From: Dulcicalothrix desertica PCC 7102
GTDB taxonomy: Bacteria; Cyanobacteriota; Cyanobacteriia; Cyanobacteriales; Nostocaceae
Assembly (NCBI RefSeq): GCF_003991905.1
Contig: NZ_RSCL01000032.1
Coordinates: 28,417-92,416, forward strand
DNA: 64,000 bases
Direction of reading: 5' to 3'
Shown here: piece by piece, positions 27,742 through 35,912 of the stretch
How the letters are laid out: each line of letters starts with the position of its first letter
Numbering within the stretch: position 1 is the stretch's first letter
Translations under genes and position numbers: made by a program
Notes under the pieces: generated by a model
The model's database searches: none
Told to the model about the DNA's origin: nothing
What the model saw: the letters and a program-made list of their open reading frames with translations, nothing else

Positions 27742-28524
27742 ATGCAACAGTCGAACTCTAGTTCTAGTCAAATTCTTTTACCCATTGCAACTCTTGTAGC
27801 AATCATTGCTGCATTTGTTGTAAATGTATGGTCAAATATTTTTCCTTTAGGTGGACTTAGTATTGGAGAAATTTCTAATACTTTGTTCAAAGATGTTTTA
27901 ATTATACCAGCAAATTATGCTTTTGCTATTTGGGGAGTAATTTATCTGGGTTTATTTGCCTTTGGAGTTTATCAAATTTTGCCTGCACAGCGAAATAATC
28001 CATATCTACGCAAAGCTGGATTATTTATTATCGTTGCTAGCATTGCTCAAAGCATATGGGTGTATTTATTTTTATCACGCATGTTTACCTTGTCAGTAGT
28101 GGCAATGCTTTTGATTTTGTTACCACTTATAGGCGCCGTTTTACAGCTAAAATTAGTAAACCCTGCAACTCGTAGCTACAAATGGTATGCGCGTATTCCC
28201 ATCAGTATTTATCTGGGTTGGATAAGTGTTGCTACAATTGTCAATGTTGCTTCTGCGCTTGTTGCTTCAGGTTGGAATGGTGGAGGAATTTCTCCAACTA
28301 CTTGGACTATTATTATGGTATTGATTGCTACTGGTTTAGCATCTATCATGACGACAAAATATCAAGATATTGCTTATACTGGAGTCACAATTTGGGCATT
28401 AATTGCCATTGCTATCAAGCATTCGAGTAATTTGGCTTTACTAACTGTAACAACATCCGGCGCCGTTGCACTCTTGATTTTAATTGTTTTGGTTCTGCCT
28501 CGATTAAATACTCATCGTTTGTAA
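27742..28524 (+). CDS. TspO/MBR-related tryptophan-rich membrane protein
   Basis: The 260-aa integral membrane protein has about seven to eight hydrophobic segments. The segment YAFAIWGVIYLGLFAFGVYQ is characteristic of TspO-like tryptophan-rich sensory proteins, as are WVYLFLSR and SIYLGWISVATIVNVASALV. TspO proteins bind tetrapyrroles or other hydrophobic ligands and modulate stress signalling; this one is longer than the classic five-helix TspO. It begins 25 bp after the exoprotein gene. Its last 21 bp overlap the convergent MscS gene. Confidence 0.75.
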   Translation: MQQSNSSSSQILLPIATLVAIIAAFVVNVWSNIFPLGGLSIGEISNTLFKDVLIIPANYAFAIWGVIYLGLFAFGVYQILPAQRNNPYLRKAGLFIIVASIAQSIWVYLFLSRMFTLSVVAMLLILLPLIGAVLQLKLVNPATRSYKWYARIPISIYLGWISVATIVNVASALVASGWNGGGISPTTWTIIMVLIATGLASIMTTKYQDIAYTGVTIWALIAIAIKHSSNLALLTVTTSGAVALLILIVLVLPRLNTHRL

Positions 28525-29553
28525 TTTATCTAAACCTTCTTTGATGTAAATATCTCTTGATGGGTTGGGAATCTCTATTTTTTCTGCTTGATATTTCTCG
28601 TGCAATTTTTTTATAAATATATGCTTTGCTAGGCGCCTGTCTAAAAATTCATTCAGCCGCATAAACACAGTTAAATTAATACTATAATCACCTAACGTGT
28701 GATAACGAATGAATGGTTCATTTATAGTTAGTTCTGGTGCAATTTCTTGCATAACTTCAGTCGCAACAGCCAAAGTCACCCTTTCCACATGCTCCAAATT
28801 ATTTGTATAACTTACCCCAATATCAATTGATAAAACAAGTTCTTTAACTGGTAAATGGTAGTTTGTAAAAATTACCGATGACAGCTTCGAGTTAGGAATA
28901 ACTATTATATTATTATAAATATCTTTAATTGTTGTACTACGCCAATTAATATCTATTACATGACCTTCTTGACCAGTTTCGAGTTTTACATAATCTTCGG
29001 TTCTAAGCTGTTGTGAAATAATTAAATATAATCCTGCAAATAAATTTGACAAAGTATCTTGAACTGCTAAAGCGAGTGCTAAACCTCCAACTCCCAAAGT
29101 CGTGAGAATTGGTGTAATTTCAACACCCACTGTTTGCAAAATTATTAATAGTCCAAGAATATATACAATAAATTTTACTAAATTAGATATAAGCGAAGCA
29201 GATACAACTTGTGATTTTTGTCCAAATAAAGTTACAAAACTGCTGCTAAGTCGAGCAAGAAATATAGTAATAGATAATAAAGCGATAATTATTAAGATTG
29301 TTTCAATAACATGTGAAGCATCAGACTTTAATGATGAGGAAAGATGAGCAGCAAAACACCCAGCAAGTAAAAACCAGGTAAAAGCGAGATTATTCAGCGA
29401 ATGAAGTAATATTATTTTTACTGTTAAAGGTTGTTCTTCCGCTTCAGTTTCAACGCTAACTAACTTAATTTGCCTATCAATAAATTTTTCCAGAGCAAAA
29501 CCAACAATTAATCCAATTAAAATAAAAGCACTTGGAACTGCAAATTGTGCCAT
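28504..29553 (-). CDS. MscS-family mechanosensitive ion channel
   Basis: The 349-aa membrane protein has N-terminal helices at residues about 5-130. The pore-lining helix and beta domain are in VGGLALALAVQDTLSNLFAG and GHVIDINWRSTTIKDIYNNI / IVIPNSKLSSVIFTNYH, which is the classic MscS signature. The C-terminal alpha-beta cytoplasmic domain ends near DKLQTMSI. It would release solutes on hypo-osmotic shock. It is convergent with the TspO-like gene and overlaps it by 21 bp. Confidence 0.9.
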   Translation of the reverse strand: MAQFAVPSAFILIGLIVGFALEKFIDRQIKLVSVETEAEEQPLTVKIILLHSLNNLAFTWFLLAGCFAAHLSSSLKSDASHVIETILIIIALLSITIFLARLSSSFVTLFGQKSQVVSASLISNLVKFIVYILGLLIILQTVGVEITPILTTLGVGGLALALAVQDTLSNLFAGLYLIISQQLRTEDYVKLETGQEGHVIDINWRSTTIKDIYNNIIVIPNSKLSSVIFTNYHLPVKELVLSIDIGVSYTNNLEHVERVTLAVATEVMQEIAPELTINEPFIRYHTLGDYSINLTVFMRLNEFLDRRLAKHIFIKKLHEKYQAEKIEIPNPSRDIYIKEGLDKLQTMSI

Positions 29554-29627
29554 AATTTGTATGAAAATATTAAAGAAATATATTTAATTTTAACACTGAG
29601 CTTAATTGAAAGTTTGTAACATCGATT

Positions 29628-29744
29628 AGAAACCGGGTTTCTTTAGAGAGATTTTGTATAAAACAGCAATTTTACGTAGAAACCCGGTTTCTTTATTTAT
29701 ATTTTGCAATAAACATCACAAGTTTGCATAGAAACCGGGTTTCT
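29628..29744. repeat. Three AGAAACCGGGTTTCT palindromes
   Basis: Copies of the AGAAACCSGGTTTCT family at about 29628-29643, 29678-29692 and 29729-29744, in alternating orientation. They fill the gap after the minus-strand regulator gene that ends at 29751; two further copies are at 16786-16853. Confidence 0.85.
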
Positions 29745-29750
29745 GGTTTC

Positions 29751-31913
29751 TTATAACAAACTTTGTCGTAACCTATGCATAAAAGCATCAACATTACAAG
29801 GCACATTAATATAATCGAGACATCCTAAGTCTAATGCAATTTCTACATGATTAGATTGAGTTGCTAACCACAATAGCTTTGTACGTTGTGTAACTTTACA
29901 GCGTTTAAATTCTTTGAGTAAATCTAACCCATTTACAATGGGCAAATTATCTTCTAATAAAATAATTTTGCCGTATATACTAGGATTATTTACTATTACT
30001 GAGATAGCACGCTGCCCATCCTGTATCCAATGAGTATGATAACCTCTTATTTCGAGGGCGCCCATTATTTTATGCGCGAATTCCGAGTCACGATGTAATA
30101 ATATTACATCAAAAACTGGAAGTGGATGTGTCTTCAGCGGTTGCCAAGTAGCTGATAATACACGACATCCAGATATTTTGGCTTGCTCTAGAACCGATAC
30201 AGCTTGTTTATAAAGAGATTGAATATTTTTACCGTCTTCGGGATATTGAACCACACCAGCACTAAAAGTATTAAATATTTGATTTTGATTGTCATTTTGA
30301 TTATTTTCTGTATCAGATGTAGAAAATTTAATTTGTCTGAATAATTCTAATATTTCTGCTAACCAGTCTGTACCTTCACCACGATTTGTACCGTACATGC
30401 CAATAATAAATTCGGCGCCGTTCCAACGTGAGACAACATCTTCACTTCGCAGTTCTTGACGTAAAATATGAGCTAACTTACGCAGCATTTGGTCGCCAAG
30501 TCGATGTCCATAATCACGGTTGATTTGAGATAATTTGTCTAATGTTACTACTGCTAAACAAAAAGGCTGTTGATACTGTGAAGCTAAATGTATAAACTTG
30601 TCTATATCTTGACTGGAACGGTGACGATTTGGTAGACCTGTTAAAGTATCTATTTCAGCTTGCTCACGTAATAAACGCGCACGCTCTAAACGATTGAATA
30701 TACGAGTAATTAACTCCGGCGCCACTACAGGTTTACTTACATAATCATCACCACCTGCCGCAAACACATTTTGAATTGTTTCTGCGTCGCGTTGTCCTGT
30801 TAAAAATAAAATTGGTAGCCATGCCCATTTGGGATTATTACGTATAATTTGACATAACTCGATGCCATTTGTGTCAGGCATTTGCACATCAAGAACTAGT
30901 AAGTCGGGTACTACAGCATCTAATTCTTCCCAAAGTCGCTGTGGGTCGTTAAGAATTGTAACTTGTAATCCCCAAGGTTCTAACAAAGTTCGCACTAAAC
31001 GCGATACTAATTTATCGTCATCTACCACCATTACCTTTGCTTCAGGTTGTTTGGGAGGTTTAATATTTTGATTTAGAGATTGATTATGATTATTGTATGT
31101 ATTTAATATATTTGATTGAGTTGCAGATTGAACCAGACTGTGTAACACATCATTACGTGGTGTTGGACTGGATTCTGCTGTTAAGGTGTTAGTTGAGTTT
31201 GAGATGGGGATATTAATTTTACTCTTGTGTGCTTTTTGAAAAACAGGGTTGAGACGATACCCCATTCCATATACAGTTTCTATTAAATCGGAGGCGCCAA
31301 CCGATTTAAGTTTTTGACGTAACCGTTTAATAAGTGCCCTTAATGTTTCTGAACTAGGTGGTTCATCTTCCAACGACCATAATTTATTTAGAATACTCGT
31401 TTGACTATGAATTTTTTGGCTATTTTGCATGAACAATTCCAGTAAGCCATATTCTTTTGCAGTCAAACTGAGTAAAATTTCCCCGTATCTTACCTCGCAT
31501 TTACTCGGGTCTAGCTGTAAATCTCCCCACATCAACACAGGAGTTGCTGTGTTAGCTTTACGACGCAGCAATGCGCGGATGCGTGCTTCGAGTTCTGGTA
31601 GTGGTATCGACTTTACCGCATAATCATCGGCGCCTGCATCCAGACCAACTATCTTATCATCGCTAATACCCCTAGCCGTTAAAAGCATCACTGGAACTTG
31701 TAAACCCTTCGCGCGTAACTTGCGACAAAAGCTAATACCATCAAGTTTCGGTAACATGACATCCAAAACAATCAAATCATAATTAGCAGCTTCGATATAA
31801 TCCCAACCTTCTATTCCATCAAAAGCAATGTCAACAACATAATTCTGCTCAACCAAATTAGCTTTAAGCAGTTCGGAAAATATTTCATCATCATCAACAA
31901 GCAGAATTCTCAT
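29751..31913 (-). CDS. Multi-domain response regulator: REC, winged helix, REC, GGDEF-like, REC
   Basis: The 720-aa protein has REC1 (residues 1-120, LIVLDVMLPKLDG) and an OmpR-type winged-helix DNA-binding domain (about 125-225, KEYGLLELFMQNS and DLIETVYGMGYRLNP). REC2 (about 295-415, LLVLDVQMPDTNG) is followed by a GGDEF-like domain (about 420-575) and REC3 (about 600-720, LLEDNLP). The cyclase signature is RWNGAEFIIG, not GGDEF or GGEEF, so diguanylate cyclase activity is unlikely. REC3 lacks the usual lysine motif (YINVPC), so it may be a pseudo-receiver. REC1 has KSIP where KPF is usual. The protein probably integrates several phosphorelay inputs into DNA binding. Its cognate kinase is not adjacent. 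Confidence 0.88.
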   Translation of the reverse strand: MRILLVDDDEIFSELLKANLVEQNYVVDIAFDGIEGWDYIEAANYDLIVLDVMLPKLDGISFCRKLRAKGLQVPVMLLTARGISDDKIVGLDAGADDYAVKSIPLPELEARIRALLRRKANTATPVLMWGDLQLDPSKCEVRYGEILLSLTAKEYGLLELFMQNSQKIHSQTSILNKLWSLEDEPPSSETLRALIKRLRQKLKSVGASDLIETVYGMGYRLNPVFQKAHKSKINIPISNSTNTLTAESSPTPRNDVLHSLVQSATQSNILNTYNNHNQSLNQNIKPPKQPEAKVMVVDDDKLVSRLVRTLLEPWGLQVTILNDPQRLWEELDAVVPDLLVLDVQMPDTNGIELCQIIRNNPKWAWLPILFLTGQRDAETIQNVFAAGGDDYVSKPVVAPELITRIFNRLERARLLREQAEIDTLTGLPNRHRSSQDIDKFIHLASQYQQPFCLAVVTLDKLSQINRDYGHRLGDQMLRKLAHILRQELRSEDVVSRWNGAEFIIGMYGTNRGEGTDWLAEILELFRQIKFSTSDTENNQNDNQNQIFNTFSAGVVQYPEDGKNIQSLYKQAVSVLEQAKISGCRVLSATWQPLKTHPLPVFDVILLHRDSEFAHKIMGALEIRGYHTHWIQDGQRAISVIVNNPSIYGKIILLEDNLPIVNGLDLLKEFKRCKVTQRTKLLWLATQSNHVEIALDLGCLDYINVPCNVDAFMHRLRQSLL

Positions 31914-32034
31914 TTGGTCTAATTAACTATCGATGCTTAATCACAGTGTTTCTAAGTAGCCTAAGCTAAAAATTATATTAAATCCACCGTAAAAACAAGG
32001 AAGTTTGTTAATGAGAATAATTCGATTTATCAAC

Positions 32035-32058
32035 AAAAAAGCCCCCTTGTCAAGGGGG
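32035..32058 (-). terminator. G/C-rich terminator after the NurA gene
   Basis: On the minus strand a CCCCCTT..AAGGGGG hairpin is followed by CTTTTTTG. It lies 21 bp after the NurA stop codon. The adjacent plus-strand run of G-tracts (32053-32076) could form a G-quadruplex. Confidence 0.75.
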
Positions 32059-32078
32059 TTGGGGGGGTTGGGGGGATT

Positions 32079-33287
32079 TTAAGCAATACTTCCCCGCTTA
32101 CGCGCTTCTTTATAGGAAGTTCCAACATTTCTCAACCCAGCTTTAATCATTTGGCGTTCTAAAACCGAGAAAAAGCGAGCTTTATCGCCACCTTTAACAA
32201 CAGCTTGGTTGTGCGCTTCTGCAATAGCGACAGGATAACCATAACCTTTTTGCACCTGAGCCAACATCAAACCTAGCGACTCATCGAATAACTGTGTATC
32301 CTCAGCAACCCATCTAGGTATTTCAATTCGTGCAATTTCAGTACCAACGTGAACATAACAAAAATAAATTTGCTGGTCTTGGTACAATTCAAGAATTCGA
32401 GCATTACTACGCCACAAAGGTCCACGCTGTCCAGGTTGAAGTTGAGTAGCCCAAAGGGTACTATCTCGTAATGGGTCGAATACTTTGCATGGAACCTTAT
32501 CGTTTTGGTTAGGACAAAAACTCGCACAGTCTGGTACCGGATGAGTACAAGCAAGCAAACGTAAAAAGTTTACCCCCTCAACATTACGCGAAGCGCTAAG
32601 ATAACCCATCAAAGGAGCGCGACTAGCTTTCATTTGACCCCACGCTTCTAATATTGGCGGCAAAATATGTTCGCGTGCTTCCAAAGGTAACTGTTCTAAA
32701 AACCAATAAATAAGTGAACCATCAACCATTGCCAAAGTTGGAACGCGCGGGTTTAGCTGATTCAAAAGCGGAGTTTGCTCACCTACAATTCCACAAGCTA
32801 ACTCTGCCAAAACCATCGCTTCCGAAGCAGTACGACGATAACTCATCCATTCCTCGGTACGTATTCCCCACTTACGTGAAGCATACAAATCTTCGGGACG
32901 GTAAAACACTTCGGGTAAACTATCGAGGAGTGGATGTTTATTTTGTCCGTAATGTAAAACAACCCTTCCAATATTAAGAAGATAACAGTAAGCGATTTCG
33001 TGATGATTCGGTGCTATTTGCGAACCATCAGTAGCAATAACAGTGTGTACCTTTGGTGGAACTGGAATCTCAACACGAGTATCAAGCGGTTCAATAGGAG
33101 TTGCATTTGCGAACACAATCCTATCTTTCCACTTATCTTGCTTCTCGACAAACTCCTCTTGGCGCCCTATTGCATCAACCAAATATTTAGAAGCTAACTC
33201 TAGACGCTTTTGACCTGCGACAGCTTCTTGCGTTAAATGCTGACTCAAACCTTGAATTTGACCCGCGAGTTTTGTTATATCAAGCAT
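32079..33287 (-). CDS. nurA: NurA-family nuclease
   Basis: The 402-aa protein has the NurA fold. An acidic metal site sits around IATDGSQIAPNHHEIAY and a second acidic motif at LAMVDGSLIYWFLEQLP. A conserved aromatic C-terminal half follows, with VGTEIARIEIPRWVAE and GYGYPVAIAEAHNQAV. NurA is a 5'-3' DNA nuclease that, with the HerA helicase, resects DNA ends in archaea. Cyanobacteria encode homologues, but HerA is not next to it here. An insert with four cysteines (CTHPVPDCASFCPNQNDKVP C, residues about 252-272) could bind a metal. The start at 33287 (MLDITKLAGQIQGL) is plausible; upstream is a tandem heptamer repeat. Confidence 0.85.
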   Translation of the reverse strand: MLDITKLAGQIQGLSQHLTQEAVAGQKRLELASKYLVDAIGRQEEFVEKQDKWKDRIVFANATPIEPLDTRVEIPVPPKVHTVIATDGSQIAPNHHEIAYCYLLNIGRVVLHYGQNKHPLLDSLPEVFYRPEDLYASRKWGIRTEEWMSYRRTASEAMVLAELACGIVGEQTPLLNQLNPRVPTLAMVDGSLIYWFLEQLPLEAREHILPPILEAWGQMKASRAPLMGYLSASRNVEGVNFLRLLACTHPVPDCASFCPNQNDKVPCKVFDPLRDSTLWATQLQPGQRGPLWRSNARILELYQDQQIYFCYVHVGTEIARIEIPRWVAEDTQLFDESLGLMLAQVQKGYGYPVAIAEAHNQAVVKGGDKARFFSVLERQMIKAGLRNVGTSYKEARKRGSIA

Positions 33288-33300
33288 AGAAATTAGTAAA

Positions 33301-33352
33301 AAGTGCTGAGTGCTGAGTAGAAGTAGAAAGTGCTGAGTGCTGAGTGCTGAGT
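33301..33352. repeat. Tandem heptamer repeats (AGTGCTG)
   Basis: Five to six copies of the heptamer AGTGCTG with interruptions. This is the short tandemly repeated repetitive (STRR) type known from filamentous cyanobacteria. Related tracts are at 33945-33970 and 37501-37533. Confidence 0.85.
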
Positions 33353-33444
33353 TTAAGAGGATGTTTTAAAAGTTAAAGAAATTATAAATTGCCATTAGTC
33401 CAAAAGCGAAAAATCTGTATGTAATAACATATCGCGCTTACACC

Positions 33445-33861
33445 TTATAATGACTCCAAGTATTCACGAACAAATGCACTCTCTTCATTTTTAAGCAAAT
33501 TCTTCGCTTCTGCAAGTACTTCGTCACCTATTTTTACTTCACCTAAAGCATAACTGATTGCCTCTAAAGCTGCATATCTTACTTCAGGTTCACGATTTTG
33601 TAACAAAACTTTAACTATTGAAGCTGCATTTTGTGAATATAAATTAATTTCTAAAAGAGGTTCGATAAGTCGTGCAATGGCTTGTAAACGAAATGAATCA
33701 AGCTTGGCTATACAGTAATGTAGTGTTTTAATATCTTCTTTTGATAAAGCTGCATGACCTTCAACTAGTGCGTCTCTAATTTCTTCAATTCTATCCTCAA
33801 ACTCAGAAATATCAGTTATATCAAGACTCCTTTCAGTTAGGAGTGGCTTAGAATATCTCAT
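33445..33861 (-). CDS. HEAT-repeat-like small protein
   Basis: The 138-aa all-helical protein has paired helices of HEAT/PBS-lyase type: EPEVRYAALEAISYALGEVK and KNLLKNEESAFVREYLESL. The N-terminal part (TDISEFEDRIEEIRDALVEG) is acidic. It could bind other proteins. The function is unknown. The ATG start at 33861 precedes MRYSKPLLTERSLD. Confidence 0.68.
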   Translation of the reverse strand: MRYSKPLLTERSLDITDISEFEDRIEEIRDALVEGHAALSKEDIKTLHYCIAKLDSFRLQAIARLIEPLLEINLYSQNAASIVKVLLQNREPEVRYAALEAISYALGEVKIGDEVLAEAKNLLKNEESAFVREYLESL

Positions 33862-33944
33862 TTTTCATTTATTTATAAATTTATAAAAGGTTATTTTGTT
33901 ACAAAACAAGAGTTAGGAGTAAAACACTTCACTCTTAACTCTTC

Positions 33945-33970
33945 CACTCAGCACTCAGCACTCAGCACTT
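33945..33970. repeat. Heptamer repeat tract (CACTCAG orientation)
   Basis: CACTCAGCACTCAGCACTCAGCACT, the reverse-orientation counterpart of the 33301-33352 tract; it flanks the HEAT gene on the other side. Confidence 0.85.
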
Positions 33971-33979
33971 TACACTCTT

Positions 33980-34765
33980 TTACACCCAATCTGAAAAGTC
34001 TTGTGAGTATTGTGCTAATGATAACAAATGCATACGGGGGTCGCTGTGAGCAACTAGACGTTCTGATGGAGTATTATAGCCCCAGTCAGCTAGAAATAAG
34101 GTTACATCATCTAAGTCGCTTTGCTTTTTAACTAATTGTAAGGTGTTGAGACGGTCTTCGATAAACCAAATATTGGCGCCTTCTGTCGAAGTTTTTAATT
34201 CTCTTAATATTTCATATTTAGGACGTTTGGCTTCTTTTCCAAATATAACTTCGCGCGGTAAATCTATTCCTTCTTTTTGTAAGAGTTTATGAGCAAATCT
34301 ACCTTCTTTGGTTGTGACAATATATATTTTTACGCCGCTGGCAATCATGTTTTTTATTCTGTCTGCAACTCCCGGATAAAATCGATGTAGACTCATCCAA
34401 TCTTCTAAATCATTCTCAATCCAATCATCACGTAATGAATCAAGTTGATGTGCAACTTCTGATGACTTAAGATTAGATTCTGCTAAAATTCTTTTAGTAA
34501 TATTTGCCCAATCTTTTAAGATATTATCTTCAGATATACCTTCTACTATTGCTTTAATTAAAACAGGCATTTCCCAACCCGTTTCTATTACTGGTCGCAG
34601 ACTATAAAACATTGATGCATAATCATCGGTTGCTATTTGTTGAGTAGGCGCCCATATTTGACAATAAGTTCGCCAAGCAACCTCAAAGTACTCGACCATA
34701 CCGTCACAAATAACACCGTCAAAATCAGACGCTAAAATAGTTGGAATATTCACTGTCATTTTCAC
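33980..34765 (-). CDS. HAD-superfamily hydrolase
   Basis: The 261-aa haloacid-dehalogenase-type protein has motif I at residues about 12-16 (LASDFDGVICDG), motif II at YIVTTKEGRFAHKLLQK, motif III at GKEAKRPKYEILREL and the acidic motif IV at IWFIEDRLNTLQLV. This fits a phosphatase of the phosphoglycolate-phosphatase-like group. A helical cap (about 25-130) is present. The substrate is unknown. Rpe lies upstream, but a terminator between them makes cotranscription unlikely. Confidence 0.85.
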   Translation of the reverse strand: MKMTVNIPTILASDFDGVICDGMVEYFEVAWRTYCQIWAPTQQIATDDYASMFYSLRPVIETGWEMPVLIKAIVEGISEDNILKDWANITKRILAESNLKSSEVAHQLDSLRDDWIENDLEDWMSLHRFYPGVADRIKNMIASGVKIYIVTTKEGRFAHKLLQKEGIDLPREVIFGKEAKRPKYEILRELKTSTEGANIWFIEDRLNTLQLVKKQSDLDDVTLFLADWGYNTPSERLVAHSDPRMHLLSLAQYSQDFSDWV

Positions 34766-34994
34766 CGTACCTAAAACTTTACAAAAACTGTAATTAATTA
34801 AAATTAATTTTCTTTAACTAAATAGTAATCTCAAAATCATTGTTGATTATGTAAATTGATTTGTATAAACATTATAATGAGACTCATATTCCTAACTTCA
34901 TAAAAGTCGTCAAGAATATTGTTCACACCTGCGGACATTAGTAAATATATAATAACCTGTGAAGAAGCATAAATAAAATAAATATATTTAGCGA

Positions 34995-35029
34995 GTATAA
35001 AAATAGCAGCCCTTAGAGACTGCCATTTT
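34995..35029 (-). terminator. Intrinsic terminator after rpe
   Basis: On the minus strand a 10-bp stem (AAAATGGCAG / CTGCTATTTT, one mismatch, 10-nt loop, 35000-35029) is followed by TTTTTATAC. It lies 48 bp past the rpe stop codon. I see no gene in the 311 bp between rpe and the HAD gene. Confidence 0.75.
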
Positions 35030-35076
35030 AAACCTACTATATACTTTCTGCAAAAGTTAAAAAGCTTACGCAATAC

Positions 35077-35784
35077 TTAGACTTTCGCGAATTCTGGAGC
35101 GGGACGTTTGCTGTTACGGATAGCTTCGATAGCTTGTGCGTAGTCAGGAGCATTATATACCGCCGAACCTGCTACAATCGCGTTGGCGCCTGCTTCCAAA
35201 ACTTGCCAAGTATTATTCGCTTTTAAACCACCATCAACTTGAATCCAAGGGTCTAAACCGCGTTCGTCACACATTTGACGCAACTGACGAATTTTAGGCA
35301 CCATCCCAGGAATAAAGCTTTGACCCCCAAAACCAGGGTTAACGCTCATGATTAATACTAAATCGACAATATCAAGCACGTACTCAATTAAGTCCAACGG
35401 AGTTGAAGGATTGAGTACCACACCAGCTTTTTTGCCATGCTCTTTAATCAAACCAAGGGTACGGTGCAGGTGCGGAGAAGCATTATGCTCACAATGTACC
35501 GTAATATGGTCGGCGCCAGCTTTAGCAAAATCTGCCACATATTTTTCTGGCTCCACAATCATTAAGTGGACATCAAGTGGTTTTTTGGTAACTGGACGAA
35601 TTGCTTCAACTATCAGCGGACCAATGGTTATATTCGGAACAAAGCGTCCGTCCATTACATCAACATGTATCCAATCAGCTCCTGCCTCATCTACGGCACG
35701 AACTTCTTCTCCTAAACGGCTAAAATCTGCTGATAATATAGACGGAGCAATTACAATGGGCTTGTCGGATGGCGTATAAGTCAT
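35077..35784 (-). CDS. rpe: Ribulose-phosphate 3-epimerase
   Basis: The 235-aa enzyme interconverts ribulose 5-phosphate and xylulose 5-phosphate in the Calvin cycle and the oxidative pentose phosphate pathway. The TIM-barrel signatures are [56 protein letters not shown] and [12 protein letters not shown], and the catalytic and metal-binding residues D, H, D and H are all present. The ATG at 35784 gives the usual family length; a 5' extension to a GTG at 35850 lacks similarity. It is divergent from the subtilase gene. Confidence 0.94.
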   Translation of the reverse strand: MTYTPSDKPIVIAPSILSADFSRLGEEVRAVDEAGADWIHVDVMDGRFVPNITIGPLIVEAIRPVTKKPLDVHLMIVEPEKYVADFAKAGADHITVHCEHNASPHLHRTLGLIKEHGKKAGVVLNPSTPLDLIEYVLDIVDLVLIMSVNPGFGGQSFIPGMVPKIRQLRQMCDERGLDPWIQVDGGLKANNTWQVLEAGANAIVAGSAVYNAPDYAQAIEAIRNSKRPAPEFAKV

Positions 35785-35912
35785 GGCGCTTCGCTTAATA
35801 GGTGCTTGAAATTCTGTATTGATTGTAACAAAATATGAGCTTTGGCTCACCTGTCTAATTTCATCCTACATTAACCCTTTACAATTATTAACCTTTTATA
35901 AAGATAAAGACG

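Noticed and set aside
33301..33352. CRISPR array candidate
   Set aside because: The AGTGCTG units are adjacent 7-mers without spacers; this is the STRR type of repeat.
34837..35073. 78-codon minus-strand open frame between rpe and the HAD gene
   Set aside because: It overlaps the rpe terminator hairpin, is AT-rich and hydrophobic by base composition, and has no family resemblance. I see no gene there.
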